This document shows positions 49,151 to 60,897 of a stretch of 64,000 nt of DNA, piece after piece (within the stretch, counting starts at the first letter, position 1; every line of letters starts with the position of its first letter). This DNA is from Otatea glauca (lineage: Eukaryota; Streptophyta; Magnoliopsida; Poales; Poaceae). The stretch is from the NCBI GenBank assembly GCA_036346275.1, contig CM070722.1:63215524-63279523 (forward strand). The letters are read 5' to 3'. The translations under genes and the position numbers were made by a program. The notes beneath the pieces are model-generated. The model did no database searches. It worked only from the letters and a program-made list of their open reading frames with translations, and was not told the origin of the DNA.

Positions 49151-50234
49151 GCTAGTTCTTCCCATACAGTAATTGAATGTCGTGCTGAATGAAATCTTTG
49201 AGCAGATAAGATAGGAAATAGCTCACAATTTGATTTATTAGTACATAAGCATAGCTTGACGATTACATCAGGTTGGCGGACATAGATCGGTTGTAGACTT
49301 GTAGTCAACTGCACTCGATCTAACCAGTTCATTTTCAAATTTAACAGTGTAGATTTGTGCGGCTTATTTGCTACAGTAAAAAGGCACTGATGTGCCATAA
49401 TCTAAGCTTTGTATATAGAATCCAATGATATTATTGTAACTGTTCAAGTTGTAGTTATAATAGCAACTGCACGGTAACATTAGCATTGGCCAGGCTGTCT
49501 GCTTTGAGCAATATCAGCGTGAGCCTATTTTCGATGCAAATCCAAGTAATTTACTTTGGATATTTGTTTTACGTGGATGCAAAATGAGCGGCTCATTTGA
49601 CAACCAAGCAAGCATCGCATTATACTTCTAGTTGTATTTGGCTGAACCGGGTGCCAGATTTTTTTTTTGCCTTGCATTTAGTAAGATCGTATTCATGCTG
49701 ATTAATGAAAAAACTGCTCTTTGTCTATGAAACACCTTCAACATTCACAACTGAAAAAGGCATGAAAAAAAAGCTCTTGGACTGGTCTTTTAGAAATTAT
49801 CGAGTCGAGTGTCTGTCCTTGTGTTTTGTTTTATCAATCATAACAAGGACTAGCACTTTAATCTTTACTTATTTAAATGATCCTTTAAAAGAACCGGTGA
49901 CAGTGAATAACCTGTTCACCTTTACAACCTCCACCAACTTCTCTTTAAATCCATCTTTCACCCCTAAATAATCTCTAACAAAAAAACAAAAAACTTACCA
50001 GTAACGAACAAATTAACTAATAAACAATATAATACTTATCCTAACAACCTCTCTTCCCACCTTTTATGGTGTATTATAGGGGTGTGATGTAAATAACAGT
50101 GGTGAAGCCAAAGTAAGGTGGAACAAGAGCTCGACAATAAAGACATGATACGGACTAAGAGGAAGCTCAATGAGACACTAAAGCGAAGCCAAAAATAAGA
50201 GTAATGTGCTTGGTAATATTTTTTCGGAATGACT
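49151..50234. other. Intergenic, nothing recognised
   Basis: AT-rich DNA between two copies of a dispersed repeat. A plus-strand frame at 49705-49971 is compositionally ordinary and resembles no family I know. Confidence 0.3.
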
Positions 50235-50500
50235 TGAAATCGGCCGTCTGATTTTTCCGGGCGCTGCAATATTTTTTTTTCATACGTGAAATATTTTTTT
50301 TCTACGTATGCAACATTTTCCTTCGACAACAATAAAAATGTCGACCGGATCGCTGCAACATTTTTTTCCTATGTGTGCAATATTTTTCTTCGATAACAGT
50401 AGAAATGTGCGCGCGAAAAAAATATCGCAAAAGTTGGAAAAAAAAAGTACTATAGATATTGAAAAAAATGTTACGCTAACACTTAAAAAAGCTCAGATCA
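50235..50500. repeat. Dispersed repeat, copy 2
   Basis: Second copy of the element described at 48940-49150. It contains CGTCTGATTTTTCCGGGCGC, CTGCAACATTTTTTTCCTA, TTCGATAACAGTAGAAATGT and GTTGGAAAAAAAA. The first half is partly duplicated internally (CTACGTATGCAACATTTTCC at about 50300). Confidence 0.6.
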
Positions 50501-50730
50501 GACGTGGACTACTAGTATCGCCCTATTTTTTCTAACCGTAATAAAGTACTAGCATTCGGATAAGAAAAAGGTCACAGGCCACAAGCCCATGAAGTCGGCC
50601 AGGCCATCTTCTAAGAAGACCACCAGCGCGCAATAAAAAAGCCCATAAGAGTAGGCTTACGAAGCCCACGAAGAGTCACGGAAGCCACTTCGCCAACCAG
50701 AGACGGACGGACGGAACAGAAGGATCGCGT

Positions 50731-51321
50731 GGAATTTTTTTTTTCTTTAATATTTTTTTTAATCTTTTTCAAAACTAGGCTTGAAAAAAAATTTTGCAGA
50801 ATTATACGACGATCGTCCCACATACGGGCGATTAGTGCGACTTTAAACACGCGATTTTTCCTCTGTCTACGGTCAATTCCTAAAAAAAATTCATAACTTT
50901 TTCATATGATGTCGGATGGAGATAAACTTTATATGAAAATTGTAGCTCTCGACGGGATCTATAACTTTTGTATATAAATTTTTCCATTTGAATCTATTTA
51001 GATAGCCAAAAACGGGATAGAATGTTCAGATCTAAAAATAGATCTGTTTTTAGATCTGAATATTCTATCTCATTTTTAACCATCTAAATGGATTTAAATT
51101 GAAAAAGTTTGTATATAAAAGTTGTAGATCTCGTCGAGAGCTACAATTTTCATATAAAGTTCATCTCCATCCGACATCATATAAAAAAGTTATGATTTTT
51201 ATAAAAAATTAACCGTAGACGGAGGAAAAATCGCGCGCACTAATCGCCCGTCGCAATTTTTTTTTGTCCTAACGCTTAGTTTTAAAAAAAGATTAAAAAA
51301 ATATTAAAGAAAAAAAATTCG
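50731..51321. mobile_element. Long foldback (inverted repeat) element, ~590 bp
   Basis: Almost the whole segment is a palindrome centred near 51042. The left arm (TCGGATGGAGATAAACTTTA, GAAAATTGTAGCTCTCGACG, CAGATCTAAAAA) is mirrored by the right arm (TTTTTAGATCTGAATATTC, GAGAGCTACAATTTTC, AAAGTTCATCTCCATCCGA). The central loop is only about 8 nt. Outer parts also pair (GGAATTTTTTTTTTC against GAAAAAAAAATTC). Arms are roughly 280-310 bp with scattered mismatches and small indels. Transcription would give a long hairpin RNA. GC-rich DNA with CGATCGCGTG follows the right end. Confidence 0.85.
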
Positions 51322-53388
51322 ATCGCGTGCGGGTCGCGCCGCGGCACGCCTCCGCCCTTCGCCTCCTGCGTCGTGCGCGGCGGAGCACCACGAGCGCGCG
51401 ACGGCGCCTTACGGGCCCGGCCGGAAACGCGGCCATGAGAGGTCGAGAGAGGTACGCTGCTTAATTATTTCTCGCTTCTTCTTAGGCTCCAACACAGGAT
51501 TTCTGTAAGACTGTAATTGTTGAAAATCATGCGTCCCTACAAAATGGATGAAGGATATTTACGTGCAAATATACAGTAGGGACGCATGATAGTAATAATT
51601 TCTAAAGAAATTGTTTGAGCGAGTGGCTAGCCCGATTCTTTTGGATGTAGGTGTTAGGTTCGCTATCGATAGATAGTGTGCCCCCTTACACGCAGAGTTG
51701 CAGAGCAACGCGGTTTTACCCATATCGTGCATTGCGCTGTAGGCATGCACAAGTCAATCTCTTTTGGAGTGGTGGAGAAATTCTCAGTTAAAAATTGTTT
51801 AAATTGGACTTTGCGTTGGTTATTCAGTAGTTTGCTTTAATTATATGCACGAGTGCAGGATAAAATAAGAGAATTTCAAAAGTCATGGAATATTTTTTGA
51901 ATTCCTAAACTTAATAGTATTTCTAATATAGTACAACCCACCAAATGTTACACCTTAATTTTAAAAACATAACTAGTTAAATAATTTATTTAAAAAAACC
52001 AAAACATTCCAAGAGACTGTAAACATTTTGTAAGTTTAAGATTTTTCGAAGAGCTTTTGCAAAGTGAAGATCTGTATCTCTACATCTACACTGCACCCCA
52101 TTATATTTTCTTTGAAACACATAAGAGAAACTAAAACCTGTCATATAACTAGTTACAATGAGAATTTTCATACATAAAACTATAGTTAAATCAAATTTTC
52201 TATTCTCAAGAAAAAAATTTGCTTTCACTAGAACCACTACTTAGGAGGAAGCCTGAAGAATCCACACCAGCAGCACTCCAGGGAGATTTGATACCTCTCT
52301 CCTTGCAATGGGTGTCGTATCCTGATTGATTAATTGTTTTAGATACTGATGCCTATTTTCATGTCATGAATTCGTGATTCACATGCTGGGTGTTTCTGTC
52401 GCCAAGTGATTGGCCGAGAGGCAATAAGAGTTCATGTCCTTTTTCAACTTTGGATTAATCTTTCTGAGAGAACATTTCCTTCATCCCTGGATTTGTCATT
52501 CACAATGTGGTGGGGATATTCTTCCGGATAGCCCCACCATTTGCTCCTTAAGGTCCAGTGCTCATTATTGGTTTTAATTCGATTTGGCCACGTTCCATTT
52601 TTGTAATTTTAGAGGGTACAATATGTAAGTTATATTTGACCTACTTCAGACAAGAGACTGCATAACGCTGACCCACAGCATTACGTTTGTCAAAGAACAA
52701 CAGGTACGGTCGTACGGCACTTGCAAGATGGGCCATCAGATTGAGTGGACCAGAACAAATTCTGTGGCCTAAATTCACGAATGACAGATCGACAGGTTTG
52801 AACAATGTCATACCTTTCTTCTAAAAGAGAGAATAATGTTATCACACCCTTTTGGTGGGGGAAGAGCCGAAGAGGTGCTGCTGTTGGTGCCCCTTGGCCT
52901 CTCCAAAGGCAATTTCACTTTTCTTTTGAGAATATTATTCGGTCAACCCTTTCCATATGTTTCTTTTCATTCTCATTCTTCCATCATGTTCATGTATTTA
53001 GAAGGCTCATGATATGTTTTGAATTGGAATTACATTGTTGAAGAGAACAAAATGTGGGACAAATATGCTCTCTGTACAAAAGTTTCTAATTTTTTTAAAC
53101 GTACAGAAGTTTCTATTATGAAATGCTGTCATTTACAAAATCCCTCCCTTGAGCTACTGGCCGCTTTTGGCTTTCCAGATGTCTTAACTCTCATAAAACT
53201 AGATGCGCAACAGGCCCGCGCGTTGCTATGGACGGAAAGAATTACTGAGATAGGCAGAGATTTTAACAGAGAAATGAAATATTTTTCGGGAATACCTTCA
53301 AAAAAGAAACAAAAAACCTCTAAAAAGTTTCGAATCTTTTAAAAGTACTGTAGCAATAACTATTCCTGCTCACTTTAGTTTCTGCAGT
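51322..53388. other. Intergenic, no supported gene
   Basis: A short GC-rich patch (51322-51430) next to the foldback is followed by AT-rich DNA. A 16 bp inverted pair, GGGACGCATGAT and complement, lies at about 51530 and 51580. No exons or element termini were supported. Confidence 0.35.
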
Positions 53389-53512
53389 GAACAGGGCGCA
53401 TGGCGGGGAGATCGGCTGGCTACGGCACCTCCCCAAGAATAATGAGTTACGAACAGGGGCACATGGCGGGGAGGTCGGTTGGCTACCGTACCTCTCAAAA
53501 AATAATGAGTTA
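53389..53512. repeat. 62 bp tandem duplication
   Basis: Copies at 53389-53450 and 53451-53512 share GAACAGGG, ATGGCGGGGAG, TCGG(C/T)TGGCTAC and AATAATGAGTTA, with about eight differences. Confidence 0.8.
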
Positions 53513-54463
53513 TATAGATGCAAGTAGTAAACAATACCTGAAGATTTGCAATTCCAGTAGAACTGCACTACTTATGTATTTTACCAATATGTCGTAGTCC
53601 ATGCACAAAGTAATGAAGACAAGCCTGAATCCTGTAGAGTTAGTGGTGCAAATCCGCCAGATGATTCGTTTTAGATCAATCACTCCAGTAAAATTTGGTA
53701 ATTTCTAAATACAAATTACTCCCTGTTTTGTTCTAAACATAATTATCACACTGGGCTGGAGTTGGATCCAAAGCATCATTCCCTATTCCACAGATTTATT
53801 TAGAAATTATGTATTTGGATTATGATCGGGTACATTTGATTTACACCATAGTTACTAGATTCGCCGTAAACTCCTGTAAACTGTGATCCAGATTTGTCAA
53901 ATCCAAACCAGTTTAGGGTATGTGGTTTATGTTCACAGTGAAAATTAAAAGAAAAAGTGACAAACCGCGAACCCGAATGTGTTTGTGGTCTGGTCTACCA
54001 TTTGCACCCTTCTTTTGCAGCTTCCCCAAAGGCAATCCCATTTTCTACTGGAAAGCTGTGTCAGTTTAGGAGGTTCGCATCATTCCCTGTTTGCTGTGCC
54101 AACTGCCAACAAATCAGTATCTTTCATAATGATGCAGCACGGCTGAGCTACATCAAATAACTGATGCATGGTAAAGGTTTCTGGAGAAGTATGGAATAAA
54201 GCAATTTGTAACAGAACCTATGGAAAAAAGGTTTGAATGACGAAAGTTGATCAAATGGTGTTTCTTCTATCAGACCAGCTTTGATCAATGGCCTCAATTG
54301 TTGCAGACAACCACGAATAATATATTCATCAGTACACAAACACAAGAGATTTCACTTGCTTCAGAGGCTCAGAGCTTAGTTCGTATGCAGGTTGTCAGGT
54401 ATGCACATATACCCCGTAACAACAGCTATTACTTTACGTCGCGGTCCTGTTCAGGAGTGAATC
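53513..54463. other. 3' flank of the bZIP gene
   Basis: AT-rich DNA. The part next to 54463 is the likely 3' UTR of the bZIP gene on the minus strand. No other feature was seen. Confidence 0.35.
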
Positions 54464-56153
54464 TCAAGGCCACGCACAGCTGGTCGCCTCACTGGACATC
54501 CGGTTATCCAGGCTCTCTAGGCTTGCGGTGCTCTGTACTGGCGAGTTCTGAACTTGTCGAGCCGGTGTCAGACCTTTGAAGCATGCATCATCCCCTGGCA
54601 AATCCAACCCTGTGGCCGAGAGCATATTTAAGGCTTGGCACATCTTGCTGGAGTTCAGAAACGGTGCCAACCCGAGGTGGCCTGGGCCGCAGGACATTGC
54701 GCTTCTCGCTACCATATCTTCTGCCATTTTTACCTGTGGAGCCAATTTCAGATAGTTGCGAGACTGATGATCATTCTGCGGTGACTTTTTCTATGAGAAG
54801 CAAACTGGTTACCTTGACTCTTAAGGCCTCTACATCTGATTTGAGGATTCTGTTGTCCGCGACTGCGGTGGTGAACTGCTGGTTGGCCTCTGTGAGTTGC
54901 TTGAAGAGGGATGCACTTTCACGTTTAAGCTGTTCGACCTGCTTACAAGGGCACACGTGGATGATCATAAGCTTAGAGTAATAAACTCGCATCATCGCAG
55001 TGCGAGTGGAAGTCCTTACTGAGCCAAGTGTACTGGTTACAATACCTGCAACTCGAGGTCAGTTAATTGTGCCTGCCTTTTCCTCCTTGATCGTCGAGCG
55101 GACTCCCTGTTGGACACCATCCTGTAATGTAAGCAAGCAATTCATTCCCAAAGAACAAACTGTAAGCTCTCTGTTCAAAATTTATTGGAAAGTAACAGAA
55201 TTTAAACACAAGCTTGATCTGGCTATACCTTCTTATTCGCTTCGTTTCCATGGATCTGGTGCCTCGCTCGCATGGAACTCCCTCTACGTCTATTAAGGAT
55301 TCGCTATCTGAGTCTGACTCACTGTCAGGAGCGTGCTTCGCTGAGGTGGTTGCCCTGGGGCTAGCTGCGACCGAGACAACACAACAGGTGAGCAATCCTT
55401 CCCGTGTGCCTAATTTGGGTATATGCTCAAACTCTAAACCAATACGGTTCATCGTTCACATGTTCAATTAGGGGCAGTTTAAGGCAGAAATTTCTCAGGA
55501 ATCTTGGAGCAAAGGATCCACCCACAGATGATGTTTCCTTTTGTTCAAAATCCCTGTGAAATTCATACATTCCAAACAAGCTCGTAACTGTAATTTATTG
55601 CAGTTCACATGTCAAATTGCCCTCAATTTACCAATGATCTGTACGTAGCCCACAACATTTCGCATGGGTAAAAATCCAACTTTGCTCTAGATCGAAGGAA
55701 TATTAGTCTTCGGAAAAGAAAAGATCGAAGGGATATGTATCGCGTACCGGAGATGGACGCCGTTTGCGACTCAACGGTGGTTGAGACGGCGGGGGTCGGC
55801 GTACGGACGCTCTCGGGCCACCACAGGTGGCTGGCGCAGCTTCTTCCATCCATGGTGTTCTGCTCGAGCACAGGAGGAAGCTTGGTTAATTCAAATCGAT
55901 GTACCAGTAGCGCAAACTCTGAGCTGAGACGCTCTGATTGGCGAGCGTTGTTATTAGCTCGTGGTTTGCAAATGCTCACCGAGTCGCCGAAGCCGAGGCC
56001 AGACAGGCCGCCAGGGGAGAACGAGCCGGCGCCTCCGGATGAGGTGAACGCGCCGGCGTCCGCTCCGTGGCCGTGCTGCTTCCGCTCGGCGTCGGCGGCG
56101 TCTTCCCGGATGAACGCCTCCAGCTCCAGCTCCGACGCGCACTTCTTCATCAT
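54464..56153 (-). CDS. Group-C (Opaque2-like) bZIP transcription factor, 297 aa
   Basis: A nuclear DNA-binding protein of the Opaque2/RISBZ-type bZIP group. By recall it is closest to rice bZIP52 (RISBZ5). Six exons: 56153-55980, 55859-55748, 55364-55229, 55121-55046, 54938-54813 and 54733-54464. They sum to 894 nt in consistent phase. The N-terminus is MMKKCASELELEAFIRED. A conserved WWPESVRTPTPA motif follows, then an acidic Ser/Asp stretch (DSESDSDSESL). The basic region NRESARRSRRRKQAQL has the invariant N145 and R153. The zipper has heptad positions L163, L170, L177, A184, A191, L198 and L205. The conserved tail includes VKMAEDMVARSAMSCG and NSPVQSTASLESLDNR. The six-exon layout is typical of the group. 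Expected partners are group-S bZIPs, and expected sites are ACGT-core elements. The gene is intact. Confidence 0.93.
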
Positions 56154-57060
56154 CCCCGGCTGGCCAACACGCCGCGCAGCGCAGCAGCCGCAGCGGTGGT
56201 GCTTTATGTCTGTCCGCCTGTCAGGATGCCTCGTGCTGCCTCCCTCCGGTGGGTGCCGTGTCGCTGGTGACGGCTTTTAAGGGGGGTGCACGGAAACAAG
56301 TCTCGGGAGTCGGGGGCGTGGAAAGGAGTTTCTGACTGAAGGTAGACACCAGATCTAGATTTAAATGGAATTTCACCTCCTCTGTTTAAGATGCGAAATT
56401 TTATAATTTTTTAGAGATTTATATGTAAAATATGTTTCAATAGAAAAATTAGAATTCCGCCTGACTGAACTATTTGAGACCAATCCAAGTTCCTTTTTGT
56501 CTACTGCCTACTTCCAACCTATAGTTCTTCGGAAAGAAAGCTATGGCTCGGCTGGGCGATAAGATAAGCACCTCGTCCACTTGACAGTGACGCGAGCTGA
56601 CTCGGATCCTCGTCGGCCGAGGCAACGTACGAGGCAGGCATGCGCGACCCCGTCCGGCCGACATGCGGGCCCAACCGCTGGTGGTGGTGCGACATGCGGG
56701 GTGGGGCCCATACGTTTCCCGATCTGGTGAGTGGGTAGGGATGTGGCACGGTTGACCTGGCTGGTCGGTGTTGATTACTTGATTCCCCGAGGCCTCTTCG
56801 TGTCTCTACTGTGTGTCCCACGGGGAGCGCGAGCTGACGAGGCTGCTGCGGCCTCTGATCGGATCGGTGGTGGAGAACGGCAGATGATGCTGCGCGCGCG
56901 CGTGGAGTTGCGCCGGACGGGACAGCGGCTGCGTGACTTCTGGGATCTAGAAGCGATCGGCTGGTGCGGTTTAGCGGGAAAGGGTTTTGGTGGCAACCAC
57001 AACTACAACTTTAACGGTCGTCGTCCGCTAATATCGTCCGGTCATTAAAATAAACCCTTA
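56154..57060. other. 5' flank of the bZIP gene
   Basis: A GC-rich leader and promoter on the minus strand. A TTAAAAG box near 56276-56282 is a plausible TATA element, about 125 bp from the ATG. Further upstream nothing specific was recognised. Long opposed frames at 56.5-57.0 kb are not supported. Confidence 0.35.
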
Positions 57061-57084
57061 GAGTATATACAGTGGTATAGATAG

Positions 57085-57860
57085 TTAGGGGTAAGGCATT
57101 CGGTAATTGCTAACCAAACTGAACCGAACAATTTTGAAAACCGAACTGAATTAACCGAATTTGTTCGGTTCGATTATTCGATGTTTGGTTCATCGACTCC
57201 TCATGCTCCCAAGCGACCAAAGCAGTAAGCAAGAGATCCCCGCCCACGACTCTCTGCAGCCGCGCCGCCGTGCTCGCCGTTCACTCCTCACCTATGCTTG
57301 CCGCTGTCACACGTGCGTCGCCGAATGTCAGCGAAAGCGAGAGGAGCCCTGAGCCATGTGAGAGAGAGGAGGTGGTCGGCCAGCCGTGCGCGAAGAGAAG
57401 AGGCGGCCGACCAGCCGAGAGGGCGAGAGAGGGAGGAGTGGCGGAGGGAGGCGAGGACGACAAAGGGGGCGCGACGGAGCCACGCGAGGAGAGAGGGAGG
57501 GAGGCGACAGGGGCGAGGGAAGGAGCTGCGCAAGGGTGACGGGCGAGGGAAGGAAGCGGTAGCCTACAGGTGTGAGGGAGGGAGCCCGAGCGGTCGAGCC
57601 ACGAGCGGAGAGAGGAGTGCCAGCCCGGCCGGATGGGGAATTTTCACGGAAAGGGCGAGGGAAATGGCCGACATGCGTGACCGTGAGGCTTGAGCTGGTC
57701 GAGTATGAGATTCGATTTTTCGGTATAATCGGTTTTTGAAATCCGAAAACTGAACACAACCAAAATAAAAACTGAACCGGGAACCGAAAACTGAAATATT
57801 CGGTTAAATCGGTTCAGTTCGATTCAGTTTTTTGGTTTCAGTTTAAAAATACCCACCCCT
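57085..57860. mobile_element. Non-autonomous hAT element (776 bp)
   Basis: The ends TTAGGGGTAAGG and CCCACCCCT (AGGGGTGGG in reverse complement) are of the A/TAGGGGTGG hAT type. They are flanked by an 8 bp duplication, ATAGATAG, at 57077-57084 and 57861-57868. Subterminal regions are rich in short inverted motifs (AACTGAACCGAAC against GGTTCAGTTCG). The central part is GC-rich (57240-57690) and has no transposase, only composition-driven open frames. Confidence 0.75.
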
Positions 57861-57981
57861 ATAGATAGCAGCTGTCTGTAATATATTTCTATATTGTTTA
57901 CAAACAGCACTAAAAATAACTTATACAATGAATCGTCTATATAGTAGTCTGTAATGGTCTCTCATCTAATTAACAGACTGT

Positions 57982-58526
57982 TGTGGAATATAAGAACCCG
58001 GGTACCCTCATGACAAGCCCAAGAGGGAGTCCCAGAAGATACTCCCCGCGTCAGGCCCCGCTGCCATACGCAAGGGGACATATCCTAAAGGAAGTTGAAC
58101 TTATATTTAGATATGATAGATACGGTTGTAATCCGAGTCGTTAATAGGGTAGATAAATATGTAAACTCTATCCTATTAACCGACTAGAATCTTGTAACCG
58201 ATCGAAATCTCTTAACCGATCAGGACTCTATAAGCCACCCCACCCCCGCTATATAAGGGAGAGGGCGGGCAACAACATAGGGATCCGATCATCCAAGCAT
58301 AGAGCAATCAAGCCATAGAGCATAGAACACCTCATATCGCCCAGAGCATATTGTGCTTTGAGCAACCCCGGATCCAAGAGATCCACATAATCCCAGCACA
58401 CAGGATTAGGGTATTACCTCCATCGCTGAGGGCCTGAACCTGTATAAACCCCTTGTCTTGTGTGACCTTCGAGTTTGAGATCAAGCACATACCCCATAAA
58501 TTCATTGCCGACTACAAAAGTCGACA
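57982..58526 (+). repeat. Left LTR (545 bp)
   Basis: Begins TGTGG and ends CGACA. It contains a TATA box, GCTATATAAGGGAG (58248-58261), about 270 bp from its start, the expected retroelement promoter. Confidence 0.9.
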
Positions 58527-58528
58527 GT

Positions 58529-58546
58529 TGGCGCGCCAGGTAGGGG
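58529..58546 (+). other. Primer-binding site
   Basis: TGGCGCGCCAGGTAGGGG directly after the left LTR. Like other plant LTR elements it begins TGG, complementary to the CCA end of a tRNA. The exact tRNA was not determined. Confidence 0.7.
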
Positions 58547-59149
58547 AAGCGCTATAATCTTTTCCCACAGACTCGATGGCAGCAATCGGTGGATTCATCG
58601 CCACCTTCGTCTCCGGCCAGGCCTTCCTCTTCGGAAACCTGGACTTCGTCGCAGATCTTGTGCGGAGAGCTTGTCTGTCTGGTCCAAAACCAGATCCGAT
58701 CTGGTAAAGATCAGGCCAACCCATCTCAGGTATGTCACTTTGACTTGGCCGGTAAACAAGTCGGCGTCGCGAAGAATTGCTGCGATCTTCGTGGCATCTT
58801 CGCGATAGAAGAGTAGAAAACCGATCTCCAACGCCAAAAAGAAGAACAGGAAGCCGCGGGGGAAGATCGTCTTCGTAAGGGTAAGGAGGTGCAGGTGCGA
58901 TCGCTTCGATCTAGCGGCCGCAATGTCTGCGAGGACCTCCTGCAATCCAGGTTGGGAGATCAAGCCGTTTTCCGCACGCCAATGCAGGACGTCGTCGCCT
59001 CCAAGACGCTTCTCGACAAACTGGACCCGATGATTGCATCGGATAGCCCGGCGGCCCCGATCGTGGCCAGATCTAGGCCATGGTGACGGTGGCCGCAATT
59101 TAGCAAAATCAAGAAAATCCGGTAGGTGAAGCGCACTCGCGCTCCCACA

Positions 59150-59475
59150 CGGCGCGGCCACGAGCCTACGCTGCGCCCGAAGCGCCACCTTTCAAGACGG
59201 CCACGAGCCACGCCGCGCTTCGAAGCGCCACTTTCGCACGGCCAGAGCCACGCTGCGCCGAGCGCCACCTTCAAGACGGCCACGAGCCTACGCGCGCTCG
59301 AAGCGCCACTTTCAGACGGCCAAGAGCCACGCCGCGCTTCGAAGCGCCACTTTCAAGACGGCCACGAGCCTACGCTGCGCCCGAAGCGCCACCTTCAAGA
59401 CGGCCACGAGCCACGCCGCGCCCGAGCGCCGCCACACTCATCTACAAGCCTACGCTGCGCCCACGAGCAAAGACG
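59150..59475. repeat. ~43 bp GC-rich tandem repeat inside the retrotransposon
   Basis: Seven to eight irregular units of the type GACGGCCACGAGCC, then ACGC(T/C)GCGC and CGAAGCGCCAC. Unit length varies through small indels. It is minisatellite-like and non-coding in all frames over its full length. Confidence 0.85.
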
Positions 59476-60345
59476 GCATGATCGTCAAGAACATATGGAG
59501 CATAAAAGCGGCTAAGTCGCTTTTACTCAATTATGTCATTATAAATAAAATTGTTGACTTTCCGACTTGCTACTTAGTTGACCCACGACTAAGCGAAGAA
59601 GTCGGGGCTACACTAATAGCGTGCGCATGCGCACATCTTTTGAGTTGTATTTTTCTTCTTTGCTTAACGATTGCGAGTGAATCCGAAAGCGATAACTCCA
59701 AATTGTGAAGCTCTGACCGCATGAACGGCAAACTTTAGTCACCCAAAACACGTGCCTGAGAAAAAGAGCCATGAGCCGACTCCCAACGCTCGGGGCTAGA
59801 CTAGTCGGGCAGAGTGCTTAAACAAAAAGAGTCAAACCACTCGGATGAATTCAAAATCAATAAGGAAAAGAGTAAAAACTCTAAAATTATATATACACCG
59901 ATCGGACATCACATCCGAGTGAATTGTTTTACATTGCCTAAGTTACGCATATACATGATTTCGTGGCTACTAAATTTGTATGCGATGTGTGTGAGCTAAC
60001 GCTCAACGATTTACATCAAGAACTTCATGACGAATGAATTTAAAGGAGTGGCGCTGAATTTTGCCTCGAGCGGAAAAGCGTTTTGACTTCGCATATCGTT
60101 TGGGATACAAGATGTCTCAAGGTGAGCCGATCGCGTAATTCCAATAATGGGGCTAGGAACCACTCGAAAGTTTAATGCGTGGAGCTCTATTGAGTCCTTC
60201 ACGATCTCTTTGCCTACAACAGGCACTCGGTTGTAAAGGAAAACTAGTCGGAAGTCGCATCAAGAATGAAGCACTCGGCGTGAAGCATGACTCGGTTGGG
60301 CTGCAACCAGAAGGCGGCAACTCGATCGCAAAGGACCTGGGCTAC

Positions 60346-60884
60346 TGTGGAATATAAGAACCCGGTACCTCATGACAAGCCCAAGAGGAGGCCTGAAGAT
60401 ACTCCGCGTCACAGCCCCGCCGCCATGCGCAAGGGACATATCCTAAAGGAAGTTGAACTTATATTTAGATATGATAGATACGGTTGTAATCCGAGTCGTT
60501 AATAGGGTAGATAAATATGTAAACTCTATCCTATTAACCGACTAGAATCTTGTAACCGATCGAAATCTCTTAACCGATCAGGACTCTGTAAGCCACCCCA
60601 CCCCCGCTATATAAGGGAGAGGGCGGGCAACAACATAGGGATCCGATCATCCAAGCATAGAGCAATCAAGCCATAGAGCATAGAACACCTCATATCGCCC
60701 AGAGCATATTGTGCTTTGAGCAACCCCGGATCCAAGAGATCCACATAATCCCAGCACACAGGATTAGGGTATTACCTCCATCGCTGAGGGCCTGAACCTG
60801 TATAAACCCCTTGTCTTGTGTGACCTTCGAGTTTGAGATCAAGCGCCTACCCCGTAAATTCATTGCCGACTACAAAAGTCGACA
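60346..60884 (+). repeat. Right LTR (539 bp)
   Basis: Nearly identical to the left LTR over the last ~450 bp, with about four substitutions. The first ~90 bp differ by several one- or two-base indels in G or C runs. It is followed by the ACTGT duplication. Confidence 0.9.
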
Positions 60885-60897
60885 ACTGTGTATACAA

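Larger units (their letters stand above)
57982..60884 (+). mobile_element. Complete non-autonomous LTR retrotransposon (2.9 kb)
   Basis: Two direct LTRs (57982-58526 and 60346-60884), both TGTGGAATATAAG...GTCGACA, are flanked by a perfect 5 bp target-site duplication, ACTGT, at 57977-57981 and 60885-60889. The primer-binding-like TGGCGCGCCAGGTAGGGG starts two bases after the left LTR. The 1.8 kb interior has no gag, protease, integrase or reverse transcriptase, so mobilisation must depend on another element. A GC-rich tandem repeat fills 59150-59470. Confidence 0.9.
57061..60897. mobile_element. MITE-like host element broken by two later insertions
   Basis: GAGTATATACAGTGGTATAGATAG at 57061 continues, after a hAT insertion, as CAGCTGTCTGTAATATATTT at 57869. 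After an LTR retrotransposon insertion it ends near ACTGTGTATAC at 60885-60895. The ends are imperfect inverted repeats (GTATATACAGTG against GTATACACAGTC). Sequence resembles the MITE at 35402-35724 (GAGTATGTACA, ATAGACAGCTG). Without the insertions it would be about 150 bp. The right boundary is approximate. Confidence 0.45.

Noticed and set aside
55000..55471. Plus-strand ORFs over the bZIP exons
   Set aside because: Antisense to the bZIP basic-region and acidic exons, whose frames join in phase with canonical splice sites.
59126..59515. GC-rich tandem repeat considered as a CRISPR-like array or as coding
   Set aside because: Units are contiguous and irregular with no unique spacers. It lies inside a plant LTR retrotransposon between its two LTRs.
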